From an uncultured Spirochaetia bacterium (lineage in GTDB: Bacteria > Spirochaetota > Spirochaetia > SZUA-6 > Bin103), in assembly GCA_958296075.1 (NCBI GenBank), contig CATQHW010000002.1:62001-126000 (forward strand): DNA of 64,000 nt, given 5' to 3'. Positions 41,572-49,391 of this stretch are shown here, in pieces (within the stretch, counting starts at the first letter, position 1; each line of letters opens with the position of its first letter). Below the pieces are notes generated by a model that saw nothing but the letters and a program-made list of their open reading frames with translations, made no database searches and was not told the DNA's origin. Both the position numbers and the translations under genes were made by a program.

Positions 41572-42777
41572 TCAGCCGTGCAGGCGCGCCAGCAGGGCGC
41601 TGCGAAGCTGGCCGGCGACGATCCGTTCCTCCCCCTCCGACAGCACGTGCGGGCCGACGAACACCTCGCGATCGCCCTCGGATCCCACCAGGATGCGCGG
41701 CGAGCCGGAGTCGAGGTCGTCGACGATCTGCTCTGCGGTGGCCGGGAACTCATCGCCCAGGGTGATGAACAGCCGTACCAACTGGTAATTTTCGTAGGGC
41801 ACGGGCTCCGACGAGACGTGCGGGATGTCGGCGAGCTGCTCCTGGATCACCCCCATGCGGCGGTGATACTCGGCCAGGCGCGCCTCGTGATCGGTGTTGA
41901 ACCAGACGTCCAGCGCGACCGCCAGGGCTACGACCTGCTGTCGGTCCAGCTTCATGCCGCGTCCGAATGCGTAGCCGCTGCCGGTGGGGACCTCGTCGTT
42001 GTCGATGCTGCCGGAGAAGTCCAGCTTGCGCAGCGGATCGATGTACTTCCGGCGGCCGGCAACCATTCCGGTCGAGTGCGAGCTGCCGAAGTACTTGCCG
42101 CCGAAGCAGACCAGGTCGGCCGCCTGCGCGATCCAGCGGAAGTGTTCCAGCGGGAAGATCTGGGCCGCGGCGTCGACGATCACGGGCAGGTCGTGGCGCC
42201 GGCCGACGGCGACCACGTCCTCCAGGGGGAGGTCGCCGGTGCGGGGCGGGAACAGGTAGCCGGCCGGTTGCGAAAACGGATGGGCGATGGCGACGGTGTC
42301 CTCGCCGATTGCCGCCTCCAGCTCTTCCGCCGTGCAGCCGTGGTCGCGGCCGACCGGCACCAGCCGGGCGCCGGCGAAGGTGAAGCAGGGCTGCACCCAG
42401 TAGCGGTGCTGCCTCTGGATCAGTATCTGGTTGTTCCTGCCGGTAGTGTTGGGCAGGCGCGCCATCTTGACGCCGTCGTCGCGGGTCATGGCGATCGCGG
42501 AGCTCAGGATGATCGCGGCTGCGCAGCCGGAGGTGGGGTGCACGGTCTCGCAGCCGAGCAGGGCGGCGATGTAGTCGCCGGTCTTGCGCATGAGGTCGGC
42601 CATGTCGGTCCAGCCGCGGCCGGCCTCGTCCATCGCGGCGCGGACCACCGCCGACGGCGAGGAGCCGCCGAATGCGGTCGAATTGCTGCGCGCGTTGAGA
42701 ATCGGCACGACGCCGAGCTTCTGGTAGACGCCGCCGTCGGCGAGGCGCGGCGGGCCGTTCGCTCCTGATGCAGACAT
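41572..42777 (-). CDS. SelA-like PLP-dependent enzyme (aminotransferase fold type I)
   Basis: The 401-residue protein resembles SelA-like PLP proteins, a group that includes D-glucosaminate-6-phosphate ammonia-lyases and unknown lyases. The PLP lysine is K228 in LVCFGGKYFGSSHSTGM, and the cofactor aspartate is D202 in VIVDAAAQIFP. The N-terminal ILNARSNSTAFGGSSPSAVV and HPTSGCAAAIILSSAIAM match the group. I use ATG 42777, since the longer option would need a TTG. It is followed at 5 bp by the propeller fragment. True selenocysteine synthesis is unlikely, as there is no tRNA-Sec or SelB here. Confidence 0.82.
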   Translation of the reverse strand: MSASGANGPPRLADGGVYQKLGVVPILNARSNSTAFGGSSPSAVVRAAMDEAGRGWTDMADLMRKTGDYIAALLGCETVHPTSGCAAAIILSSAIAMTRDDGVKMARLPNTTGRNNQILIQRQHRYWVQPCFTFAGARLVPVGRDHGCTAEELEAAIGEDTVAIAHPFSQPAGYLFPPRTGDLPLEDVVAVGRRHDLPVIVDAAAQIFPLEHFRWIAQAADLVCFGGKYFGSSHSTGMVAGRRKYIDPLRKLDFSGSIDNDEVPTGSGYAFGRGMKLDRQQVVALAVALDVWFNTDHEARLAEYHRRMGVIQEQLADIPHVSSEPVPYENYQLVRLFITLGDEFPATAEQIVDDLDSGSPRILVGSEGDREVFVGPHVLSEGEERIVAGQLRSALLARLHG

Positions 42778-42865
42778 GCCGATCAGGGTATCCAAAGGGC
42801 CGAGCGCAGGTCTATCCGTCGGTCGCGTCCGGATGCCGGCTCTATCCAGGTGCGCGGGTCAGGGT

Positions 42866-44641
42866 CTATTCGAACTCCACGTCAGTGTTCGTGGCTGCGG
42901 CGACCGCGGCGTCGCAGTGCACCAGCTCCCAGCCATGGAACACCACCGCCAGGCCGGTGAAGCGCACCGTCGGGTACTGGTGCGTCAAGCGTTCGTCCGC
43001 CAGGTACTGCCGCAGTTGTGTCTGCGCTTCCCGCGCGGCCGCCGCGACTCGCGCCTCGCCAGCCGATTCGCTCCGCTTGAGGCACTTGAGCTCGATCACG
43101 TACCCGTGGCGCATGCCGCTGAACCGCAGCAGAAACGGCTCCAGGCAGATGTCCGCGTAACCGCCGGCGAGTTCCCGTTCGGTGTGGAACACGAAGTGGT
43201 CGGTGGCGCTCAGATAGGCGGCCAGGAAGCCCTGGATCACCTTCTCCCCGTCGATGTAGTCGCGGATGGCAGTGTGCCGGGCGATGGCGGCGCTCAGGAA
43301 CTCCAGCACCGGGCGCCAGGCGCCGCGGTAGGCCATCTCGTGCATCAGGCGGCTGAAGGCGTACAGATCCACCGAGAATGCCCCCACGTCGCGGTAGCCG
43401 TCGCGCAGGAAGGCGTACATCAGCCGCCGGACGGTCTGGTTGGGTATCCCCAGCCGCGGCCTGCCGTCGCGCACCTCGCGGATGCTGAGCAGGCCGAAAA
43501 AGTGCAGCAGCGACAGGAAGTGCTCGCGCTGGTTCAGTTGCTCCAGCGGGAAGCCGCCGGTGATTTCGCTGTCGGCCCAACCTTCGCCGATGACACGGCG
43601 CAGCAGGTCGAAGTTGCCGTTCAACTGCCGATTGACCGTGAGCAGGTGGCGCAGCTTGCCGTAGTCGATACGCACGTTGGTATCGATCAGATCGTCCGGC
43701 GGTTCCTCGTTCGGAATCGACTCCTTGAGGTAATAGAGCACCATGTCGGTGTTGTAGAGATCGTTCGGCGCGGCCTTGGCGAAGCGGTAGCCGTTGTACC
43801 ACTCGCCCATCACCGCCATCGCCTCGTCCACGTTCTGGTCGAATACGCCGTGGTCCCGGTAGGTCGAAAGGATGCCGCGCACCTCCGCCTCGGTGAAGCC
43901 GAGCAGCTCGTTGAACTTCCGGCGCAGGCTGAGGTTGGCGGCGATGTTGAAGCCGCTGGTCACGTCGTCCATGGTGATCGGCGACACGCCGGTGACGAAC
44001 AGGCGCTCGATGGCGCCGGCGCCGGCGCCGGCCTTGAGGGTGGCGAAGAAATTGCGGTAGAAGCCGCCGCCGTGGGTGAAGGAGTGGTACGCCTCCGCCC
44101 CGCGATGGGCCAGGATGGTGTTGGCGAAGTTGTCGTACTCGTCGATCAGCACGTACAGCGGGATGCCCTGCTCGCCGGCGTAGTCAAACAGCTCGTTCAG
44201 CCGGCCGTCGATGGCAGGGAGCGCCAGGATGCGGTCGATCACCGGCTGAGGAAACAGGTCCCGATTCCGTTCCAGCGCAGAGCGGAGCTTGATGAAGCAG
44301 TAGGTCTCGAAGCGCTCGCGCAGCGTCTCCAGGGTGTCGTCGAAGGCGGAGAAGTCGAAGCGCAGGACGACGTATCGGTTGCGGTTCGGCGTCGGCCGGC
44401 GCCCGACGTCAGTGCCGGCGAACAGGGTCTCGAAGCGGCCGGCGCGGGCGCGATCGTAGTAGTGCGCCAGCAGCGACACCCAGCACGACTTGCCGAAGCG
44501 GCGGGGGCGGATCAGAAAGGCGTAGCGCTCCTGCTCCAGGTCATGCAGGAAGCGGGTCTTGTCGACGTACAGGGTGCGCTCGCGGCGCATCGCCTCGAAG
44601 TCGGCCCAGCCGTAGGGGATCTGCGGATGTGTGCTGCTCAT
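42866..44641 (-). CDS. AAA-family ATPase with PD-(D/E)XK nuclease-like C-terminus (AAA-ATPase_like/DUF1703), copy 2
   Basis: The 591-residue paralogue of the protein at 35058-36821. It has the same layout: PYGWADFEAMRRERTLYVDK, Walker A-like RPRRFGKSCWVSLLAHYY, IPLYVLIDEYDNFANTIL, LFVTGVSPITMDDVTSGF and the C-terminal AGGYADICLEPF/GYVIELKCLKRSE core. Its last residues (TNTDVEFE) differ from copy 1 (TNA). The C-terminal third is nearly identical to copy 1, the rest clearly diverged. It lies in the wake of a broken alcohol dehydrogenase fragment on its upstream side, as does copy 1. Confidence 0.88.
   Translation of the reverse strand: MSSTHPQIPYGWADFEAMRRERTLYVDKTRFLHDLEQERYAFLIRPRRFGKSCWVSLLAHYYDRARAGRFETLFAGTDVGRRPTPNRNRYVVLRFDFSAFDDTLETLRERFETYCFIKLRSALERNRDLFPQPVIDRILALPAIDGRLNELFDYAGEQGIPLYVLIDEYDNFANTILAHRGAEAYHSFTHGGGFYRNFFATLKAGAGAGAIERLFVTGVSPITMDDVTSGFNIAANLSLRRKFNELLGFTEAEVRGILSTYRDHGVFDQNVDEAMAVMGEWYNGYRFAKAAPNDLYNTDMVLYYLKESIPNEEPPDDLIDTNVRIDYGKLRHLLTVNRQLNGNFDLLRRVIGEGWADSEITGGFPLEQLNQREHFLSLLHFFGLLSIREVRDGRPRLGIPNQTVRRLMYAFLRDGYRDVGAFSVDLYAFSRLMHEMAYRGAWRPVLEFLSAAIARHTAIRDYIDGEKVIQGFLAAYLSATDHFVFHTERELAGGYADICLEPFLLRFSGMRHGYVIELKCLKRSESAGEARVAAAAREAQTQLRQYLADERLTHQYPTVRFTGLAVVFHGWELVHCDAAVAAATNTDVEFE
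42923..43378. repeat. 456-bp tract shared with copy 1 of the AAA/PD-(D/E)XK gene
   Basis: Counterpart of 35100-35555 with about six mismatches. The tract probably marks a gene-conversion or recombination track. Confidence 0.75.
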
Positions 44642-44686
44642 CGATTCCGTGCGTTGGCGCGAATCGCCGGGATCAGCCTGGCGGGA

Positions 44687-44729
44687 TCAGCATAGGGGCC
44701 GGCCGGCCGATCGTCGAGGTCTCGCCGCC
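44687..44729. repeat. Conserved upstream segment of the AAA/PD-(D/E)XK genes (also at 36852-36891)
   Basis: The segment TCAGCATAGGG...GATCGTCGAGGT occurs upstream of both ATPase starts, at 44687-44729 and 36852-36891, with few differences. It may be part of their promoter or the edge of the duplicated block. Confidence 0.55.
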
Positions 44730-44779
44730 GGCGCCGCTCTCCTGACCGGGGCGAAATACTGTTCTTCGGCGGATTGAAG

Positions 44780-45025
44780 CAGAGGACCTTCCTTCGACTT
44801 CTTCTCATTCCACAGCAAACAGCCGGAGGTCCGCTTCTCCGGCGTGCGAGGCCGGTCGATGTTCGAGCTGGCGATCAACCTGATCGCGCGCGGCGACATG
44901 GCGGTGGACGGCATCATCACGCACCGCTTCCCGCTAACGGAGGTGGCCCGGCGTACGACACCGCGCACACCCGCTCCCACGACTGCATCCGCGCGGCGGA
45001 TCGAACGGACACGCCGCCCTCCATG
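44780..45025 (+). pseudogene. C-terminal remnant of a zinc-type (MDR) alcohol dehydrogenase
   Basis: The + strand reads FDFFSFHSKQPEVRFSGVRG, then RSMFELAINLIARGDMAVDG and IITHRFPLTEVA, the C-terminal end of an MDR dehydrogenase. After a frameshift it continues AYDTAHTRSHDCIRAAD. There is no start codon and the N-terminal domains are missing. It complements the piece at 36923-37235, from which about 50 residues are lacking, and lies on the same side of the paralogous ATPase. The stretch from 44642 to this point holds only the repeat noted above. Confidence 0.7.
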
Positions 45026-45075
45026 ATCGCCGCGCTTGACGCACGGCTGCCTGCATACAAGTCTGACCGATCGTG

Positions 45076-45885
45076 ATGGAACCGATCATACTCGACGACG
45101 AACGGCGCCGGCTCTTCGACGAAAACGGCTATCTGGTCGTTCCCGGGGCGCTGCGACCCGAAGAGGTAGGCGCGTTGACGGCTGCGGCCGACAAGATGAT
45201 CGATGATTTCGAGCGGCCGCCGGGCCAGGCATACGTGCAGCGCCGGCCGGGCATCGTCGAGGAGCCGGCATTCCACCCGTTGCTCGCTCACTCCTCCACC
45301 GTGCCCTTGGTGGTGCAACTGCTGTCGCCCAACATACACCTGCATACCTCTGCGATCATCTACAAGTGGCCTCAGGACGAAGCCGATGGCGACGCGAGGA
45401 CGTGGCATCGGGACATCGGCATCACCGAGGACATGGGGCATGCGGGGGTGTTCCGCGCCGGCGTGAAGGTGGGCTACTGCCTGACCGATTTTCCCGAGCC
45501 GCGGGCTGGCTTCACGCTGTTCGCCCCTGGTTCGCATCGGCTCGCGACGCCGTTGCCGATTCCGAAAGGGGCGGTCGATCCTGACCGGGTCGTCGATCTC
45601 TGCCTGAGCGCCGGCGATGCATTTCTCTTCGAGAACCGCGTCTTCCACAGCACGGCGCCGAACTTGAGCACGCGAACTTCGAAGGTCGTGATCCTGGGCT
45701 ACAGCTACCGTTGGATGGGAGGGACGCAGGACAACATGCGCCTCGTCCAGCCCGGTGAGCACGTGCTGCAGCGGGTAGACGCAATCCGGCAGCAGTTGCT
45801 GGGCGGTGCACGGGAGGGACTGATCGAGTGGGCCCAGGAACACGGGATTGGACAAGCCCCCTTCCGGTGGACGATGGAGGTCTGA
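45076..45885 (+). CDS. Phytanoyl-CoA dioxygenase (PhyH)-family oxygenase
   Basis: The 269-residue protein is the third PhyH-type oxygenase here. The triad is H111/D113 (ARTWHRDIGITED) and H191 (NRVFHSTAPN), with R200 as likely 2-oxoglutarate ligand. The N-terminus EPIILDDERRRLFDENGYLV is typical. I use ATG 45076; a GTG three bases upstream is possible. It shares little sequence with the other two outside the motifs, so it probably has a different substrate. It is followed after 66 bp by the GH130-like gene in the same direction, probably an operon. Confidence 0.88.
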   Translation: MEPIILDDERRRLFDENGYLVVPGALRPEEVGALTAAADKMIDDFERPPGQAYVQRRPGIVEEPAFHPLLAHSSTVPLVVQLLSPNIHLHTSAIIYKWPQDEADGDARTWHRDIGITEDMGHAGVFRAGVKVGYCLTDFPEPRAGFTLFAPGSHRLATPLPIPKGAVDPDRVVDLCLSAGDAFLFENRVFHSTAPNLSTRTSKVVILGYSYRWMGGTQDNMRLVQPGEHVLQRVDAIRQQLLGGAREGLIEWAQEHGIGQAPFRWTMEV

Positions 45886-45951
45886 AGGGGGCCTGCCTGC
45901 GGTTCCACCAGGACCGCTGGAGCCGATACCAAAACCGGTTGTACGATTGCG

Positions 45952-47079
45952 ATGAGGGAGCTGGCCAGCATGATGGCGGACCAGGGGATATTTGCCTGGC
46001 AGTACTCCGCCGACGCCGAGTCGGGCTGGGATTCGAGCAGTTGGGTCTACGACGAGGAGCGTTACTGGGGCGGGTTTCCGCCGAAGGGCGAGGTCGACGC
46101 CCACGCTGAGGGGCTGCCGGGGTGGGCGATCGGACCCTTCCGGAAGTACTCCGGCAACCCCGTGATCAGACCGTCTGCCGCCGCTTGGGATCGGGGGAGG
46201 TTCGGCGGCGGGGTACACAACGGGGCGATCATCCGCGCCGGCGGCAGGTTCCACTACGTATACCGGGGCGAACGGTCGTGCGAGCCGATCAAGGGCATCG
46301 ACTACATCTGCAAGATCGGGCTCGCCGAGAGCGCCGACGGGCAGCGGTTTACCAAGGTCACGAGCGAAGCGCCGCTATTCGGCGCCGATGACCCGTTCAG
46401 CTACGAAGATGTGAGCTTGGTCCGGCTGGGCGAGACCTACCACCTGTTCTGCAATCGCTGGGACTGGGAGCGGATCGACGATCCGGCCCAGAGCGGCTGC
46501 TGGCTGGCCACCTCCACCGATCTCCGCCATTGGACGGAGCACGGCCTGGTGTATCCCGATGCGGAGCGTATCCATCGCAACGGCGTGGTGCTGTGCAACC
46601 CGGACAACGAACCGGTCCGCGTTGACGGCCATTATCTCATGTACGTCAACGGCCATATCATCGGCCGGTCGGACGATCTGTTGCACTGGGAGTCGACGCA
46701 GCTCGAGGCGCGGTGGCCGGGCGGTGAAGGGTGCTTCGCCCTGGCCGACCATTCGAACGACCCGGACGACATTCTGCTCTTCACCGGTGGCCATCACAGC
46801 GGCCACTTCTATGCGATCGGCGAAGTGCGGTTCTCCAAAAGGGACCCGGAGTCGCCGTCGGCGTGGCTGCCGCGGCCCGTTCTGCGCGCCGAGACTCGCT
46901 ACCCGCACGAGAGCGGATGCAGCGCGTCCGATTCTGCGCGCAAGGTGTCGCCCTACCGGGATTGCATCTTCTTCAACGGTTTGACGAGTCACGACGGGCA
47001 GTGGTGGATGTACTACGGAGGCAGCGAATACTATACCTGTGTCGCGACCGCGCCGATCTCACGAAGCCGGCGTCTTTGA
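45952..47079 (+). CDS. GH130/GH43-like five-bladed propeller protein
   Basis: The 375-residue protein fits the GH130-like superfamily of five-bladed glycoside phosphorylases and hydrolases (beta-mannosides). Landmarks are SGNPVIRPSAAAWD followed by RFGGGVHNGAIIRAGGRFHY, LAESADGQRFT, YEDVSLVRLGETYHLFCNRW, and the C-terminal WWMYYGGSEYYTCVATAPI. The last resembles the YYG-AD-x-x-GVATA ending of GH130. Catalytic residues cannot be named with certainty. There is no signal peptide, so it acts inside the cell, as expected for a phosphorylase working on imported oligosaccharides. It may be cotranscribed with the PhyH gene. Confidence 0.75.
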   Translation: MRELASMMADQGIFAWQYSADAESGWDSSSWVYDEERYWGGFPPKGEVDAHAEGLPGWAIGPFRKYSGNPVIRPSAAAWDRGRFGGGVHNGAIIRAGGRFHYVYRGERSCEPIKGIDYICKIGLAESADGQRFTKVTSEAPLFGADDPFSYEDVSLVRLGETYHLFCNRWDWERIDDPAQSGCWLATSTDLRHWTEHGLVYPDAERIHRNGVVLCNPDNEPVRVDGHYLMYVNGHIIGRSDDLLHWESTQLEARWPGGEGCFALADHSNDPDDILLFTGGHHSGHFYAIGEVRFSKRDPESPSAWLPRPVLRAETRYPHESGCSASDSARKVSPYRDCIFFNGLTSHDGQWWMYYGGSEYYTCVATAPISRSRRL

Positions 47080-47113
47080 GCGCCCATCGGCCGTGCTCAT
47101 GCGCGTCGACGGC

Positions 47114-48244
47114 CTACTTCCGGTACGGATCTGCCGCATCACGCAGGCCGTCACCGACGAAGTTGAAGGCCAATACGGTGACGATGACGAACAGCGCAGG
47201 GATCAGCAGCCAGGGGTGTAACGCAATGGTGCGGAAGTTCTGCGCGTTCTGCAGCAGCACACCCCAGCTCACCGCGGGCGCCTGCATGCCCAGGCCCAGA
47301 AAACTGAGGGCGGTCTCGCCCAGAATCATGAATGGGATCGCGAGCGTGAGCCGGACGATCAGGTAGCTGAACATGGATGGCAGCATGTGCCGCCGAATCG
47401 TTTCGAGATCCGTGGCGCCGGCGATCTTGGCGGCCATCGTATAGTCCTCTTCGCGCGACGCCAGGACCCGGCCGCGCACGACCCGCGCCACCTCCACCCA
47501 TCCGACAACCGACAGGACGATCGTGATCCCGAAGTAGATCGCCGCCGTCGGCCACTTCTTGGGGAGCGCCGCGCTCAGGCCCATCCACAATGGTATCTGC
47601 GGAATGGAGATGATGAGCTCGATGACTCGCTGAATGACGACGTCGACGCGGCCGCCCGCGAACCCCGAGAGGCCACCCAGAAAACAACCCAGCACGAAGC
47701 TCAGCGCGACGCCGACCAGGCCGATCGTGAGCGAGATGCGCGCCGCGTGGATGTTGCGGGACCACATGTCCCGGCCGAGCTTGTCGGTGCCGAAGAGGTG
47801 CAGGTAGCCATCACCGCCGACCCCCAGCAGATGGATGTCGGTGCGGATCACGCCCAGGAGCCGGTACCCGTGACCTCTGACAAACGCCCTCAGGGGAAAC
47901 CGCACCGAGGTGTCTTCGACGTACTCCTTTCTCAGGGTGACCGGATCCCTGACCGATCGGTACGCGTAGACGAACGGACCGACCAGGCCGGTGCCGGGGG
48001 CGAATATCCGAACCCGCTGCGGCGGGGCGTTGATGCGATCGAGGTACTGCTCGTGAATGTCGTTGGTGGAGAAGAAGCCCGCGAAAACGGCGAACAGATA
48101 GAACAGACCGAGGATGCTGCCGCCGATGATCGCCAGCCTGTGCCTGCGAAACTTGCGCCACGCGAGCTGCCACTGCGAGGCGGTGTAGTAACGTTCGTTC
48201 CTCGCGTCCACCGGCTGGTCGTTCGCCGGCGCGCCACCGGTCAT
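47114..48244 (-). CDS. ABC importer permease, DppC-like, with long periplasmic loop
   Basis: The 376-residue permease starts at ATG 48244, overlapping the DppB stop (ATGA). It has the soluble N-terminal ASQWQLAWRKFRRHRLA, a first membrane helix and about 120 periplasmic residues (QRVRIFAPGTGLVGPFVYAY, RGHGYRLLGVIRTDIHLL). The family segment LFGTDKLGRDMWSRNIHAAR follows. The coupling loop is AAKIAGATDLETIRRHMLPSM, and the end [17 protein letters not shown] matches the other DppC proteins. No ATPase follows; the operon ends here and faces the GH130-like gene. Confidence 0.92.
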   Translation of the reverse strand: MTGGAPANDQPVDARNERYYTASQWQLAWRKFRRHRLAIIGGSILGLFYLFAVFAGFFSTNDIHEQYLDRINAPPQRVRIFAPGTGLVGPFVYAYRSVRDPVTLRKEYVEDTSVRFPLRAFVRGHGYRLLGVIRTDIHLLGVGGDGYLHLFGTDKLGRDMWSRNIHAARISLTIGLVGVALSFVLGCFLGGLSGFAGGRVDVVIQRVIELIISIPQIPLWMGLSAALPKKWPTAAIYFGITIVLSVVGWVEVARVVRGRVLASREEDYTMAAKIAGATDLETIRRHMLPSMFSYLIVRLTLAIPFMILGETALSFLGLGMQAPAVSWGVLLQNAQNFRTIALHPWLLIPALFVIVTVLAFNFVGDGLRDAADPYRK

Positions 48245-49236
48245 CGGGTGTCTACGAGCCGGATACGCGGGTCGATCCACACCAGAAGCAGGTCGGAGAT
48301 GAACGTACCGATTATCGTCAGAGCGGCCAGGACCATGATGATGCTGCCGCCCAACTGCATGTCCTGTCCGAGCAGTCCCTCGAAGAGAATCGGCCCCATG
48401 GTCGGCAGATTGAGAACGATGGAGGTGATCGCGGACCCGGAGAAGATCCACGGCAGCGTCCAGCCGATGGTGCTCACCAGCGGATTGATGGCGATGCGAA
48501 CGGGATACTTGAACAGCAGTCGATTCTCCGCCACGCCCTTCGCGCGCGCGGTTATCACGTACTGTTTGCCGAGCTCGTCGAGGACGGTGGCACGCAGCAC
48601 ACGGATCAGGCCTGCGGTTCCCGCGGTGCCCACGACGACTACGGGAATGGGAAGATGCTTGAGCATGTCGGCGAACTTGGCCCACGACCAAGGCTGATCT
48701 GCGAAGTCGGTGGAAAACAGCCCGACCGCCGTGAAATCGAAGTACTTGAAGAGCAGGAACATGAGGATGATCGCCAGGAGAAAGTTCGGCGTGGCCAAGC
48801 CGACGAAGCCGACGGCGGTCACCGTGTAGTCGACGATCGAATACTGGTGGGTCGCCGAGTAGATGCCGATCGGTATGGCGACGACGTACGTGAACGCGAT
48901 CGTGAACACCGCCACCAACAGGGTCAGCGGCAGCCGCGCCGCGATGATCTCGGCGACCGGCTTCTCATAGAGATGGGAGCGGCCCAGATCACCCTGAAGC
49001 AGGTTGCCGGCCCACCGCAGATATTGGGCGACCATAGGCCGGTCGACGCCGTACTGGCGGCGCAGCGCCTGCACCGCCTCCTCGGTCATCTGCACGCCGG
49101 TGAAGAGCTCCATTCTGGTGACGAGGGCTTCGACGAAGTCGCCCGGCGGTAGCTGCATGATCGCGAACGCCGCGACCGAGATCATGACCAGCAGTACGAT
49201 CATGTAGAGGAATCGGCGTACGATGTAGCGAGTCAC
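48241..49236 (-). CDS. ABC importer permease, DppB-like
   Basis: The 331-residue permease begins at a GTG (49236). The first helix is RFLYMIVLLVMISVAAFAIM, then LRRQYGVDRPMVAQYLRWAG and DLGRSHLYEKPVAEII. The coupling loop is TARAKGVAENRLLFKYPVRI and the C-terminus LLLVWIDPRIRLVDTR. It sits between its binding protein (49392-51350) and DppC. The 155-bp gap upstream holds a stem-loop. Confidence 0.92.
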   Translation of the reverse strand: MTRYIVRRFLYMIVLLVMISVAAFAIMQLPPGDFVEALVTRMELFTGVQMTEEAVQALRRQYGVDRPMVAQYLRWAGNLLQGDLGRSHLYEKPVAEIIAARLPLTLLVAVFTIAFTYVVAIPIGIYSATHQYSIVDYTVTAVGFVGLATPNFLLAIILMFLLFKYFDFTAVGLFSTDFADQPWSWAKFADMLKHLPIPVVVVGTAGTAGLIRVLRATVLDELGKQYVITARAKGVAENRLLFKYPVRIAINPLVSTIGWTLPWIFSGSAITSIVLNLPTMGPILFEGLLGQDMQLGGSIIMVLAALTIIGTFISDLLLVWIDPRIRLVDTR

Positions 49237-49271
49237 GGTTGCACCTTGGCGTCCGGCGGGTAAGGGACGAG

Positions 49272-49299
49272 GAGTCCCGCCCGCGCAGGGTCGGGACTC
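49272..49299 (-). promoter_or_regulatory. Intercistronic stem-loop after the second family-5 binding-protein gene
   Basis: GAGTCCCG (49272-49279) pairs with CGGGACTC (49292-49299), a perfect 8-bp stem with a 12-nt loop. It lies between binding protein and DppB, as at 12734 and 56566. No T tract follows in the transcript direction. Confidence 0.65.
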
Positions 49300-49391
49300 G
49301 CTTCCGTCTTCGATCTATGGGCGGATACCTCGCGGGATCTTCCGCTGCGGAGTCTGCGGGATTGCCGCTGCCGCGCCAATCCGATAGACGC

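Noticed and set aside
42778..42795. TTG start for the SelA-like gene, adding six residues
   Set aside because: A normal ATG at 42777 begins the protein and the extra residues match nothing.
42776..44695. Long + strand frames opposite both AAA/PD-(D/E)XK genes (also 35046-36851)
   Set aside because: They mirror each other only because the real genes are paralogues; the translations lack domain features.
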